NCBI RefSeq assembly: GCF_000316035.1
Contig: NZ_ANHX01000004.1
Span: 248,001 to 312,000 of the forward strand
Source: Paenibacillus sp. PAMC 26794
GTDB taxonomy: Bacteria > Bacillota > Bacilli > Paenibacillales > Paenibacillaceae
Direction of reading: 5' to 3'
DNA: 64,000 nt
Every line of letters begins with the position of its first letter. Position 1 is the stretch's first letter. The position numbers and the translations under genes are program-made. Shown piece by piece: positions 44,896 to 54,030 of this stretch. The notes under the pieces are model-generated. The model worked only from the letters and a program-made list of their open reading frames with translations, was not told the DNA's origin and ran no database searches.

Positions 44896-46398
44896 TTATT
44901 GACTCCGCTGAACAACGGACTGGACAGCCCGCTTCCAGCCGGTGTAATAATTGTTTCGGGTGACTTCATCCAGCTTTGGTTCGTATGTTTCGTATAATAT
45001 TAGATGGGCTGCAAGCTGCTCCGGGTCAGACCATAGACCTGCGCCGAGCCCGCCTAGATACACTGAGCCCATGGCCGATAGCTCAGCACAGGTGGAGCGG
45101 GCCACTACGCTACCCAGGAGATCGGCCTGAAATTGCATGAGCCAGGCATTGGAGGAGGCACCACCGTCGGTCCGCAGACCGAGCAGTTGAATGCCAGACT
45201 GCCGCTCAACGAATTCAACCGCATCTCTGACTTGATAAGCAATACTCTCCAGCGCAGCTCGGACAATATGGGCTTTAATGGTTCCGCGGTTCATGCCGGT
45301 AATTGCCGCCCTGGCAAACGGGTCCCAATAAGGCGCACCCATGCCAACAAAAGCGGGGACAAGATAAACACCGTCGTTCTCTGGAACGCTTTCAACCAGT
45401 TCCTGCATTTCCGCAAAGGTAGAGAAAAGCCCCAAATTATCCTGCATCCATTTGATGCTGTCTCCGGTGGACCGAATGACGGCTTCCAGCGCATACGTAA
45501 CCTGTCCTCCGGCACCCCAGGCGATCGTCGTTACAAGGCCGTCACCACCATCAATCGGATGGTCGCCTACATTCATCAATACAGAGGTGCCGGTACCAAA
45601 GGTTGCTTTGGCGCTTCCGGGCTTAAAGCAGAGATGGCCATACAACGCGCCCTGGGAATCCCCGATCACCCCTGAGATCGGCACCTTTGCCTCAAAAAGG
45701 CTGTTATCCGCCGTATAGCCGAATATGACATCGGACGGCTTTACCTCGGGCAGCAGGGAAGAAGGGACGTCGAACATCAAGGCCAGCTCTTCGTCCCATT
45801 CCAAGGTGTGAATATTGAACAGCGAGGTGCGGCTGGCGTTTGTGTAGTCGGTAGCATGTGTGCTGCCCCCCGTAAGCTTCCAGATCAGCCAGCTGTCCAT
45901 GGTTCCTGCGAGCAGCTTGCCTTCGGCGAGCAGTTCCGCGGCTCCTTTTGCATGCCTAATGATCCACCCCCATTTGGCGGCGGAGAAATATGGGTCGAGC
46001 ATAAGTCCTGTTTTGGCGCGGATGGTGTTCTCGTGCCCCGCTTGCTTCAGCCCGGCGCATAGGTCCGCAGTACGCTGACATTGCCAGACGACGGCATTGT
46101 ATACCGGCTGGCCTGTTGTCTTGTCCCACATCAGTGCGGTTTCGCGCTGGTTGGTAAGGGTCAGGGCAGCCAGTTCTGCCGGATGGATGCCGGTTTGCTC
46201 TAGCACACTGCGGGCCGCCTTTATGACATTGTCATAAATTTCGAGCGGATCATGCTCTACCCAGCCGGACTGGGGAAAGTACTGTTTATGCTCCATTCCG
46301 CTACGAGCGATGACTGTTCCTTCAGCATTTACAAGAAGTGCTTTGGTGCCTGAAGTACTCTGATCAATGGCCAATATATATTTCTGATTGTGGTCCAT
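44896..46398 (-). CDS. FGGY-family carbohydrate kinase (candidate apulose kinase)
   Basis: A 500-residue FGGY kinase. N-terminal phosphate-binding motif AIDQSTSGTKALLV and the C-terminal ATP-domain segment LRTDGGASSNAWLMQFQADL are clear. The body is closest in feel to glycerol kinase (TMDSWLIWKLTGG, DYTNASRTSLFNI), so a GlpK label is the obvious alternative. Context argues otherwise: it is last of a four-gene operon with a sugar isomerase and both transketolase halves, and no glpF or glpD adjoins. I infer phosphorylation of the ketose made by the isomerase. Ribosome site aaggg precedes the ATG. Confidence 0.75.
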   Translation of the reverse strand: MDHNQKYILAIDQSTSGTKALLVNAEGTVIARSGMEHKQYFPQSGWVEHDPLEIYDNVIKAARSVLEQTGIHPAELAALTLTNQRETALMWDKTTGQPVYNAVVWQCQRTADLCAGLKQAGHENTIRAKTGLMLDPYFSAAKWGWIIRHAKGAAELLAEGKLLAGTMDSWLIWKLTGGSTHATDYTNASRTSLFNIHTLEWDEELALMFDVPSSLLPEVKPSDVIFGYTADNSLFEAKVPISGVIGDSQGALYGHLCFKPGSAKATFGTGTSVLMNVGDHPIDGGDGLVTTIAWGAGGQVTYALEAVIRSTGDSIKWMQDNLGLFSTFAEMQELVESVPENDGVYLVPAFVGMGAPYWDPFARAAITGMNRGTIKAHIVRAALESIAYQVRDAVEFVERQSGIQLLGLRTDGGASSNAWLMQFQADLLGSVVARSTCAELSAMGSVYLGGLGAGLWSDPEQLAAHLILYETYEPKLDEVTRNNYYTGWKRAVQSVVQRSQ

Positions 46399-46410
46399 AT
46401 GCTTCGCCCT

Positions 46411-47346
46411 TTACTTGTTGATCAATTCGAGTGCAACCTGTTTGATATTGTCGCCCGTAAGGCCGTAGTGGTGGAATACCTCCGCTGTTTTGCCAGCAAT
46501 AGCGGGTTCATCTGGGATGCCAAGCACCTTCATCGGAACGGGATGGTGCTGTACGACAACCTCAGCCACAGCAGCGCCGAGGCCACCGTAAATGCTGTGC
46601 TCCTCAACCGTAATAATGCGCCCGGTCTCTCGTGCCGCAGCAATGATGGCCTCTTCATCCAAGGGTTTAATCGTATGCATGTTGATGACTCGTGCGGATA
46701 CACCATTTTCGGCAAGTTCCTTGGCGGCATCGAGGGCAATGCGTACAGTTTCACCGGCGGCAATGATCGTAACATCGGAACCTTCCTGTACAATTACAGC
46801 CTTACCTATCTCAAACGGATAATCGTCGGATTCATATACGTCCTCGACCGGGTTACGTCCGATCCGTACATATACGCCGCCATCATATTTAACCAGCGCT
46901 TCGGTCAGCTTCTTCGTTTCGTGGCGGTCGGCGGGAAGCACAATAGCCAGTCCAGGAATGGCACGGGCCACCGCAATATCCTGTACAGAGTGATGGGACA
47001 TGCCGAGCGCACCGTAGCTTACGCCGCCGCTAATCCCGATTAGCTTCACATTGGTCCGCGAATAAGCGACGTCAACTTTGATCTGTTCAATGCTGCGCAT
47101 GCTCAGGAAGCAGGCAGGTGAAGTGACAAATGGTTTCTTGCCGCTGTGGGCCAATCCCGCCGACATGCCAACAATGTTCTGTTCTGCAATGCCAACCTCG
47201 ACGAATTGCTCTGGAAATGTATTGGCGAATGGAGCCATCGCGGCGGAACCACGTGAATCACTGGCGAGCACCATAATATCCCGATCTTCTTTGGCCAGTT
47301 CCAGCAGTGTGTCACAGATGACTTGGCGGTTAGGAATTTTGTTCAT
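46411..47346 (-). CDS. Transketolase C-terminal subunit (candidate apulose-4-phosphate transketolase subunit B)
   Basis: A 311-residue protein equal to the pyrimidine-binding and C-terminal domains of transketolase. FVEVGIAEQNIVGMSAGLA carries the TPP-activating Glu. MSHHSVQDIAV and IVLPADRHET follow, and the C-terminal domain starts near VTIIAAGETV. Split transketolases of this kind include the apulose-4-phosphate enzyme of the D-apiose pathway. It starts 5 bp after subunit A, whose 3' end holds its ribosome site, and precedes the kinase by 12 bp. Confidence 0.88.
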   Translation of the reverse strand: MNKIPNRQVICDTLLELAKEDRDIMVLASDSRGSAAMAPFANTFPEQFVEVGIAEQNIVGMSAGLAHSGKKPFVTSPACFLSMRSIEQIKVDVAYSRTNVKLIGISGGVSYGALGMSHHSVQDIAVARAIPGLAIVLPADRHETKKLTEALVKYDGGVYVRIGRNPVEDVYESDDYPFEIGKAVIVQEGSDVTIIAAGETVRIALDAAKELAENGVSARVINMHTIKPLDEEAIIAAARETGRIITVEEHSIYGGLGAAVAEVVVQHHPVPMKVLGIPDEPAIAGKTAEVFHHYGLTGDNIKQVALELINK

Positions 47347-47351
47347 GATTA

Positions 47352-48194
47352 TTACACCTGTCCTTTCTGTGTCAATTCCTCAATGGATGCACTCAACTCA
47401 GCCAGCGCCAGCGCCAGCTCTTCATCGTTAGGAACATGGTGGTGCCAGGCGGGCACATTCTCGGCGAAGGATACGCCCTGGCCTTTGGTCGTATTGGCCA
47501 AAATGAGCGTAGGTTTGCCAGCTACTTCCGGTGCGGCTCGGAATGCTTGCAGCAGTTCTTCCATATCGTTGCCGTTGATGGAAACAACATTCCAGCCAAA
47601 GGCAGCCCATTTCTCATTGAGTGGTTCCAGGCCCATGACCTCTTCGGTAGTTCCGCTGATTTGAAGCTGGTTGCGGTCGATAATGCCGACCAGATTATCC
47701 AGTTTATAATGGGCGCCTGCCATGGCTGCTTCCCAGTTAGAGCCTTCGGCTTGCTCGCCGTCTCCCATCAGACAAAACACACGATAAGACCGTCCGTCCC
47801 GTTTGGCCGCCAGTGCCATGCCAACGGAAATGGGCAGACCATGGCCGAGGGCGCCAGTGTTCATCTCAATCCCGGGAACCTTGTTGTTCGGGTGGCCGAT
47901 GAGCCGGGTGCCGAACTGGCTATAAGTTTCCAGTTCTTCGCTGGGGAAGAAACCGCGGTCAGCTAGAACACACCATAGTGATTCTACGGAATGGCCTTTG
48001 CTGGCAATGAAACGGTCACGATCTTCCCATTTTGAATGAGCCGGATCAATATTCATAATTTCATAATATAAGGCGGTTAAAATGTCCGTGTTACTCAAAG
48101 ATCCCCCTGTATGCCCCGTTTTGGCGCGGTGAATAATAGTCAGCAAATCCATTCGAATTTGTGCGGCTTTGACTTTCAGTTCTTGAATATCCAT
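47352..48194 (-). CDS. Transketolase N-terminal subunit (candidate apulose-4-phosphate transketolase subunit A)
   Basis: A 280-residue protein equal to the TPP-diphosphate-binding domain of transketolase. GHTGGSLSNTDILTALYY and the metal/TPP motif GDGEQAEGSNWEAAM...IIDRN are present. The full ThDP site forms only together with the adjacent C-terminal subunit. Ribosome site agaggagg precedes ATG 48194. The protein lies in the operon isomerase-TkA-TkB-kinase. Confidence 0.88.
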   Translation of the reverse strand: MDIQELKVKAAQIRMDLLTIIHRAKTGHTGGSLSNTDILTALYYEIMNIDPAHSKWEDRDRFIASKGHSVESLWCVLADRGFFPSEELETYSQFGTRLIGHPNNKVPGIEMNTGALGHGLPISVGMALAAKRDGRSYRVFCLMGDGEQAEGSNWEAAMAGAHYKLDNLVGIIDRNQLQISGTTEEVMGLEPLNEKWAAFGWNVVSINGNDMEELLQAFRAAPEVAGKPTLILANTTKGQGVSFAENVPAWHHHVPNDEELALALAELSASIEELTQKGQV

Positions 48195-48251
48195 AATATC
48201 CTCCTCTGATAGATGCCATTGAACTTGGCCTTGATCGAGTAGCTCTATTCT

Positions 48252-49715
48252 TTACACGTGCAGACCTGACTGATTAGTGCGGGCAAGATCAGAGCCTCTA
48301 AGCCAGCTTTGGATTTCCTTTTCCGTAGGGTCTACGGGGTCCGGCGTCAGACCGGGGATATAATTGCAGGCCTCATAGATGGCCGGAATAACATTGGCAT
48401 GGATGCCTACGGAGTGATGAACATAAGGACCTTTGACGAGCTTTTCTTCCCACAGTGGCCAATCGTTCACTTCCACCCATACATAGGAGCCGCGAGTATA
48501 AGGGCCTTGTATGCCACGGGCCTTGCCTAGGAACATGGAGTATTCGCCGTTGTCGCCGTCAAATCGGGCAATGGTCATGCCGCCACCACGGATTTCGCCT
48601 TCATGAGTTCCGGGAGCATGGTCGTCAAAGAGAAAGTGCTTGCGCAGCTTCGGTTTCTGCTCCACAGAAAGCGAAACAGGGAAATTTCCACAGTGGAATA
48701 GTAGTTCCCCGTTGTCGTTTTCGGGATGGCGGATGGTAATGTCTGCAAAAAAGGTTGGGCATTCATTCATCGCGGCTGCTTGCACCATAATGGACGTAAT
48801 GGCTCCATGGATGTCTGTTTCACAGGTGACCGGAATTTGTTCATCTGTCAGGATCGCATTGGCCAGACACGGCATGATCGACATGGCCTCTTGCAATGAC
48901 GACCAGCACTGAATAGCGATAGCAGTGCTTCCCGTCTCATGGACGAAAGACTTCATAGCAACTTTTAAAGCGGCGATTCGCCTGATGTCGTCTTCGGTCA
49001 CTTCGCTGTAGTCGAGCTTTTCTTTAATGTAATCCATCGTATCAAGTAGTTCGGCGCTGCTGCTGGCCGCAATTTTTCGAGTGCGGAGCTGAATATCGAC
49101 AAGGGTAATCGGATGGATCTCAATGCCAAAGCGTTCAAGCAGTTCGCCCTCATTGCACATCATCGTCCAAAACGAAGCGGGACGTGGACCGATCTGGAGA
49201 ATGCGCAGGCTTTTGAACTGGCGTACTACATTGGCAGCAGCGATAAAGTTGGTGAAGCCTCGCTCGAATACGGGATCATTCACCCAACTGTTGGTTACAT
49301 AAGTGAAGGGAACGTTGAATCTGCGCAGCACTTTGCCTGTGGCGAAAATACCGCATTGAGTATCGCGAAGGCGCATACCGTCCGCAAGCGGAGCTTCATC
49401 CCGTGGCCCCCAGAGCAGAACAGGCTTGCCAAGCGCTTTGCCAACACGAGCTACGGTGTCTTCGGTGCCGAAGTTACAGTGTGGAAAAAATACGGCATCG
49501 ACTTCTTCCTCTTTGAACCTCTTGGCTATCAGGTCGGCATTAATATGGTCGTCGTACAGCAACCCTTCCTCGTTAAGGCCTTCCAGGTCCACGATATCAA
49601 TATCCATTCCAAAGCTCTCAATTTGCTTGCGAATTTCTACTTTGTACTTAAATGCATCCTCAGCGCTGAATGTAAAACGCCGTGTTGGGGCATAGCCCAA
49701 CTTTAATTTCTTCAT
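48252..49715 (-). CDS. L-fucose/L-arabinose isomerase-family protein (candidate aldose isomerase of the apiose route)
   Basis: A 487-residue protein of the FucI/AraA-like fold. The N-terminal region has a Rossmann-like domain (VDAVFFPHCNFGTEDTVARV). The middle region has the motif IAIQCWSSLQEAM and CETDIHGAITSIM, where Glu and Asp are the likely Mn ligands. The C-terminal domain has HHSVGIHANV, with a metal-ligand His. The family isomerises aldoses to ketoses. The exact sugar is not fixed by the sequence; the downstream kinase and split transketolase suggest D-apiose. Of three in-frame ATGs, 49715 is best spaced from gaggag. Confidence 0.8.
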   Translation of the reverse strand: MKKLKLGYAPTRRFTFSAEDAFKYKVEIRKQIESFGMDIDIVDLEGLNEEGLLYDDHINADLIAKRFKEEEVDAVFFPHCNFGTEDTVARVGKALGKPVLLWGPRDEAPLADGMRLRDTQCGIFATGKVLRRFNVPFTYVTNSWVNDPVFERGFTNFIAAANVVRQFKSLRILQIGPRPASFWTMMCNEGELLERFGIEIHPITLVDIQLRTRKIAASSSAELLDTMDYIKEKLDYSEVTEDDIRRIAALKVAMKSFVHETGSTAIAIQCWSSLQEAMSIMPCLANAILTDEQIPVTCETDIHGAITSIMVQAAAMNECPTFFADITIRHPENDNGELLFHCGNFPVSLSVEQKPKLRKHFLFDDHAPGTHEGEIRGGGMTIARFDGDNGEYSMFLGKARGIQGPYTRGSYVWVEVNDWPLWEEKLVKGPYVHHSVGIHANVIPAIYEACNYIPGLTPDPVDPTEKEIQSWLRGSDLARTNQSGLHV

Positions 49716-49721
49716 CATCAT

Positions 49722-50018
49722 TTCTCCTCGGTATGGAATATTTCAGCCTTGTTGAATGAAAATAATAACTAAACAAAATGGGTATAGTTTAGTTATTTAA
49801 ACTTAACTGAATATATTTTTCAGCTTTGAGGTCATGTTAACATTGCGTTTAAGTGGTGTCAATGAATAATTTAGTATTATTTAGCTATAATAACTAAACT
49901 TATAACTAAACAATTCAAACTTAATTCAGCTAAACATTGCATCGAAACCAGATTCGGTGTAAACTTCACGTATTACCTTGTTATGTTGTTACCTTATTAA
50001 GAAATGGAGAATCAAGGC
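49722..50018. promoter_or_regulatory. Divergent control region with repeated TAACTAAAC motifs
   Basis: An AT-rich region between the minus-strand operon and the plus-strand LacI gene. The motif taactaaac occurs at 49766-49774, inverted at 49787-49795 (12-bp gap), and as a direct pair 12 bp apart at 49891-49899 and 49903-49911. A near-inverted half, tttagcta, lies at 49880-49887. These are the most likely operators of the adjacent LacI-family regulator. Confidence 0.6.
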
Positions 50019-51089
50019 ATGAAGATGGAAGATATCGCTAAACTGGCTAATGTATCCAAAGCAGCCGTTTCGTTGGCCTTCAGTGGCAAGCCGGGTATCG
50101 GTCCGGATACGCGAGAACGCATTCTCCAAGTAGCCTATGAAGCGGGATACAGCCCCAAGAGCAGGGAAGTAGCGACTACAAAAGTAGATAAATCGCTGCT
50201 TTTTCTTGTATGTACTAATTCAGGAATTGTCCTTGAAGAATATTACCAGCAGCCATTTTTCAAAGAATTGATTCATTTTATTGAAGAACGCTGTCGGCAG
50301 AAAGGATATTCCCTAATTTTTTCAACGGTAGATGTAGAATTTTTCCAGCGGGATATCCAAGTGGTTGCTGATGAGAAACGCAGTGTTGGAACCATAGTGC
50401 TGGGCACTAATTTGACCCGCGAACAAATCAGGGATATTCATGCCAAACTGCCGAATCTGGTTGTGCTTGACACCTGCTTTGAGACGTTACCTGTACAATT
50501 TATTCAGATTAATAATGTAATGGGTGCCTATCAGGCCGGGGTCTATTTAAGCAACATAGGGCACACCTCGATCGGTTATATCGCTTCCAATGTGCGAATT
50601 CATAATTTTGATGAACGTAAACGCGGTTTTATGGCGGCGCTTACGGAGCGAGGGCTAATGGTGCCCGAGGCAGCACGTCTGTCCGTGGCGCCAACTATTC
50701 TTACTTCTCAGGATGATCTGAAACGGCAGTTGACCACCTATTTGGAGAACGGGCACAGTATGCCTACAGCCTGGTTTTGCGAATGTGACTATATTGCGAT
50801 CAGCGCCATGAAGACAATGAATGAGCTGGGCATCCGGGTACCACAGGATACTTCTGTCATAGGTTTTGATAACATTAACGAATCATTGGTTGTCACTCCG
50901 GAGTTGACTACGATTCACGTGGATAAAGAAAGAATGGCCAGTCTAGCCGTTGATCTATTGACTGATGCATTGTCGCAAGGGACAAGTAAAATTATCGTAG
51001 ACACCATTTTTGTGGAACGGAATTCCTGCGCGGCTCCTGTCGATCCCGGGCTTGCAGGACAAAAGCCTGATAACTCCGGGCAGGACTAA
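50019..51089 (+). CDS. LacI-family transcriptional regulator
   Basis: A 356-residue protein. The N-terminal LacI helix-turn-helix MKMEDIAKLANVSKAAVSLAFSG (first 20 positions diagnostic) is followed by a periplasmic-binding-protein-like sugar domain, with typical segments FIEERCRQKGYSLIF, HTSIGYI and VIGFDNINES. Start 50019 is chosen because ggag lies 9 nt upstream and the family begins here; ATG 50004 is in frame but poorly placed. It is divergent from the isomerase operon, which it probably represses until the sugar binds. The palindromic motifs upstream may be its operators. Confidence 0.9.
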   Translation: MKMEDIAKLANVSKAAVSLAFSGKPGIGPDTRERILQVAYEAGYSPKSREVATTKVDKSLLFLVCTNSGIVLEEYYQQPFFKELIHFIEERCRQKGYSLIFSTVDVEFFQRDIQVVADEKRSVGTIVLGTNLTREQIRDIHAKLPNLVVLDTCFETLPVQFIQINNVMGAYQAGVYLSNIGHTSIGYIASNVRIHNFDERKRGFMAALTERGLMVPEAARLSVAPTILTSQDDLKRQLTTYLENGHSMPTAWFCECDYIAISAMKTMNELGIRVPQDTSVIGFDNINESLVVTPELTTIHVDKERMASLAVDLLTDALSQGTSKIIVDTIFVERNSCAAPVDPGLAGQKPDNSGQD

Positions 51090-51127
51090 ATTCGTATTGC
51101 ATTGTATCAGAACAGGGGGGAGCTTGA

Positions 51128-52735
51128 ATGAATTCACGCATGGTTTCGATTTTACAGCATCTGCTTGCTGCGGACATCCCTGTCAAGAGCGAGCATCTGG
51201 CAAAATTGATTCAGGTTACTTCACGCACCGTACGCAGTGACATCAGAGAGCTGGATGAGTTCCTGGCCAAGCATGGAGCATCGGTTCAACCTGTTCGCTC
51301 AAGAGGGTATGAACTGAAGATTACAGACGACAGCAGCTTTCGTATGCTTTTGCAGCAATTGTATATGAACAATGAACCGGAAGATTCGGGATCACCTGAA
51401 TACCGGCAGCTTTACTTAATCAGACGCCTCCTGCTTGCCGGAGTGTATTTGAAGCTTGAAGAGTTGGCAGATGAGCTATATGTCAGCAAGTCCACGGTTC
51501 AGAACGATTTCAAGGGGGTTAAGCAGACATTGCTTGCCTACGGGCTTGGCGTAGACAAACGCCCCAACTATGGCATTAGGCTGAGGGGGGATGAAGTCCG
51601 GCTGCGTTTGTGCATATCTGAATTCGTTGTGAACCGCTCGGATGAAGAACGCACCGGAATACAGGATGCACAGCGTATTGTCTCTCCCCGCGAGATGACG
51701 CTCATACGCAGCATCATTCTGGAACAGATTCAGAAGCTTGGCGTGAGCCTGTCAGATGTTGCCTTCAGCAATCTGACTATTCATATTGCGATCGCCTGTA
51801 AGCGAATTCGTGACGGTAACCGGGTCGCGTTGCTCTTGGATGAGAAGGAAGAATTCCGGGCCGCTGAGGAATTTCAGGCTGCCGAGCAGATTGTCGCGTT
51901 GATTGAACGAGAACTGGACTTATCTTTTCCCGAAGATGAGGTTGCCTATATAGCCATGCATCTGGCTGGAAACAAGTGGTTTGCGGAGGTAAACGGGGAA
52001 GAGATGGAACAAGGCAGTCCCGAGAAGATGCTGGACCGCGGGATTTATGAGCTGGGGAAGGAAATTCTTGCTCGAATTGACAGGGACCTTAACCTGAGGA
52101 TCAGCAGGGATCAAGAGCTATTATTGGGTATTTGCCTCCATTTGAAGCCTGCGCTGAACCGTGTCAGATACGGGATGAGTATCCGCAATCCGATGCTGGA
52201 GCATGTGAAGAGCAACTATCCCTTGGCTTTTGAGGCAGGGGTCATCGGAGCCAAATTGATTGAGAGTAAACTCAATCTGTTGATTCCCGAGACGGAAATG
52301 GGCTACCTGGCTATTCATGTCGGAGCGGCCATGGAAAGACAGCAGATGGATACCAGGCCCAAACGTTGCTTGGTCGTATGTACCTCGGGTGTAGGCAGTG
52401 CGCGTCTGCTATATTACAAGCTAAGGAGCAAGTTCGGCGAGAGACTGGAGGTTGTGGGAACGACCGAGCTTTACAATCTGCATCAGATTCCTTTGCATAA
52501 CATTGATTTTGTGTTAAGTACAGTCCCTATCCCAAAGCCTTTGTCTGTTCCTGTGATTGTTGTGCAGACCCTCCTGGGCGGTGGGGATATGCATAACATT
52601 GAGGATTTGATTAATGGGGAGAAGGCGTATTCCTTCCGCTACATTATGGAAGAACTTGTGTTTCTGAGACAGCGCTTTACCTCGAAGGAAGAGATCATTA
52701 CTTTTACGGGAACAAAATGTCTGAACTCGGGTTGA
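51128..52735 (+). CDS. LicR/MtlR-type PTS-regulated activator lacking its EIIA domain
   Basis: A 535-residue protein. Two HTH domains (about 5-60 and 90-165) are followed by two PRD domains (about 180-405) with the conserved His residues in LTIHIAI, IAMHLAG, CLHLKPALNR and LAIHVGA. An EIIB-like domain has phospho-acceptor Cys418 in VVCTSGVGSARLL. LicR-type regulators normally continue into an EIIA domain; here the frame closes just inside it, and the rest lies in the -1 frame from 52717. It likely activates the PTS genes downstream. Ribosome site aggggggagc precedes ATG 51128. Confidence 0.87.
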   Translation: MNSRMVSILQHLLAADIPVKSEHLAKLIQVTSRTVRSDIRELDEFLAKHGASVQPVRSRGYELKITDDSSFRMLLQQLYMNNEPEDSGSPEYRQLYLIRRLLLAGVYLKLEELADELYVSKSTVQNDFKGVKQTLLAYGLGVDKRPNYGIRLRGDEVRLRLCISEFVVNRSDEERTGIQDAQRIVSPREMTLIRSIILEQIQKLGVSLSDVAFSNLTIHIAIACKRIRDGNRVALLLDEKEEFRAAEEFQAAEQIVALIERELDLSFPEDEVAYIAMHLAGNKWFAEVNGEEMEQGSPEKMLDRGIYELGKEILARIDRDLNLRISRDQELLLGICLHLKPALNRVRYGMSIRNPMLEHVKSNYPLAFEAGVIGAKLIESKLNLLIPETEMGYLAIHVGAAMERQQMDTRPKRCLVVCTSGVGSARLLYYKLRSKFGERLEVVGTTELYNLHQIPLHNIDFVLSTVPIPKPLSVPVIVVQTLLGGGDMHNIEDLINGEKAYSFRYIMEELVFLRQRFTSKEEIITFTGTKCLNSG

Positions 52736-53073
52736 TCCGCTCTTCCGAAGGCTTCATCGGTCTGGTTCTGGAGCGAGAAAATGCTGCGCCGACAGCCTAT
52801 GGGAATTTGGTGGCCATTCCTCATCCAATCATTCCGCAAAGCAACCGCACGGTATGGGCGATATGTACACTTGAGTCTCCGATTGACTGGTCGGGCCGGC
52901 CGGTACAATTTGTCTGTCTCCTGAGTATTGACAAGAGTGGCGAAGAGCCTCAGGTGAGAATGTATCAACATCTGATGGGGCTGGTCGACGATTCCGAGAT
53001 TATTCAGCAAATGCTGGAATGCAAAACGTATGGGGAGTTTGCCCAAATTATTGTCAGACATAAACTGTATTGA
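52717..53073 (+). CDS. EIIA (fructose/mannitol type) remainder of the LicR-like regulator
   Basis: 118 residues with phospho-acceptor His36 in LVAIPHPI and the RENAAPTAYGN strand, so a PTS EIIA type 2 domain. Its first 15-20 residues (RFTSKEEIITFTGTK) are encoded at the end of the preceding frame. The two frames overlap by 19 bp and meet at AAAATG (52714-52719). Fusion by one -1 step would give a LicR-sized protein of about 650 residues. Either this is a frameshift mutation, a ribosomal slip on AAAA, or a separately translated EIIA starting at ATG 52717. Confidence 0.75.
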   Translation: MSELGLIRSSEGFIGLVLERENAAPTAYGNLVAIPHPIIPQSNRTVWAICTLESPIDWSGRPVQFVCLLSIDKSGEEPQVRMYQHLMGLVDDSEIIQQMLECKTYGEFAQIIVRHKLY

Positions 53074-53299
53074 TTGTCCAAGGCTCTGTATGGCGTTTGA
53101 CCGGATTTTCGGCCAGACGGCGGTATGGAGTCTTATTCATTTTCCGGGAAATAGGGTATGGCATTCTGCTGTTGGCGTTAAGTACGTACGGATATAAGTT
53201 TTTCCGCTTGTAGTGGAAAAGGATTGCGTTTAGATGTGAGTTGTAATCGTATACACTGATCTTGTAAGACAAAGAAATGGAATGTAAGAGGTGGATGCA
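53074..53299 (+). other. Control region upstream of the PTS EIIA gene
   Basis: A 226-bp spacer without ORF. A PRD regulator target is expected here, but I see no clear palindrome or terminator-antiterminator structure. tccgcttgtagtgga is a small imperfect inverted repeat near 53206-53220. Confidence 0.35.
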
Positions 53300-53653
53300 A
53301 TGGATGAGTATCAGGAAATTATTATGGGGATTATAACCAATGCAGGGTTCGCCAAGAGCAAGGCTATGGAAGCCATTGCCCTTGCCCAGAAAGGCCATTC
53401 GGAGCAGGCGGCTGCATGTCTGGAGGAATGCAAGAAGGAACTGGTGGGTGCGCATAAATCGCAAACACGGTTGATCCAGCAGGAAGCGGGAGGAGCCACG
53501 CATGAAGTGACACTGTTGATGGTACATGCACAGGATCATTTGATGTCAGCCATTACGACGAAGGATTTGGCGGGGCATATTGTGGAGCTATATGACAGAT
53601 TGAACCGCTATGAAGTGGCGGTTGGACATAACACTACAACTAGGGAGGACTAA
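53300..53653 (+). CDS. PTS EIIA component, lactose/cellobiose type
   Basis: A 117-residue three-helix protein. Phospho-acceptor His76 lies in MVHAQDHLM, the hallmark of Lac-family EIIA; the C-terminal helix reads VELYDRLNRYE. It passes phosphate from HPr to EIIB. ATG 53300 is preferred over GTG 53291, which overlaps the aagaggtgg ribosome site. It is 2 bp from the EIIB gene. Confidence 0.92.
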   Translation: MDEYQEIIMGIITNAGFAKSKAMEAIALAQKGHSEQAAACLEECKKELVGAHKSQTRLIQQEAGGATHEVTLLMVHAQDHLMSAITTKDLAGHIVELYDRLNRYEVAVGHNTTTRED

Positions 53654-53655
53654 GA

Positions 53656-53955
53656 ATGAAACAAATTACTCTGGTATGCGCAGCAGGAATGTCAACAAGT
53701 ATGCTGGTACAGAAAATGCAGAAGGCAGCCCAAGTCCAAAATATTGAGGTGGAGATCAGAGCCACCTCCGAGAGTTCTTTCAAGGAGTACGCAGACAAGA
53801 CGGATGTGCTGCTGATTGGGCCACAGGTTGGCTATCTGGAAGGTGATTTTAAAAGCAAATATGAACCTAAAGGCATAAAAGTAAGCGTAATCAACCGAAT
53901 GGATTATGGCATGATGAATGGTGAGAAAGTGCTTGCCGATGCTCTAAACCTGTAA
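53656..53955 (+). CDS. PTS EIIB component, lactose/cellobiose type
   Basis: A 99-residue protein with the phospho-acceptor Cys8 in LVCAAGMSTSMLV, followed by the alpha/beta EIIB fold and LLIGPQVGYL. It takes phosphate from EIIA and gives it to the sugar carried by EIIC. Ribosome site aggga precedes ATG 53656; coupling to EIIA is likely. The EIIC gene follows after 75 bp containing a cre-like site. Confidence 0.92.
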   Translation: MKQITLVCAAGMSTSMLVQKMQKAAQVQNIEVEIRATSESSFKEYADKTDVLLIGPQVGYLEGDFKSKYEPKGIKVSVINRMDYGMMNGEKVLADALNL

Positions 53956-53970
53956 TCATTTTTTCATCAA

Positions 53971-53985
53971 ATGGAAGCGTTCTCT
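53971..53985 (+). promoter_or_regulatory. cre-like CcpA site
   Basis: The 15 bases atggaagcgttctct fully match the degenerate cre consensus WTGNAANCGNWNNCW. The site lies between EIIB and EIIC, where bound CcpA could act as a roadblock. Confidence 0.5.
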
Positions 53986-54030
53986 AAATGGTGTTTATCG
54001 ATGAAATTCTAAAGCAGGAGATGAACGGAT

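Noticed and set aside
44896-46398. Simple glycerol kinase assignment
   Set aside because: Sequence feel is GlpK-like, but the operon with isomerase and split transketolase and the absence of glpF/glpD make a ketose kinase more likely. I keep GlpK as the alternative.
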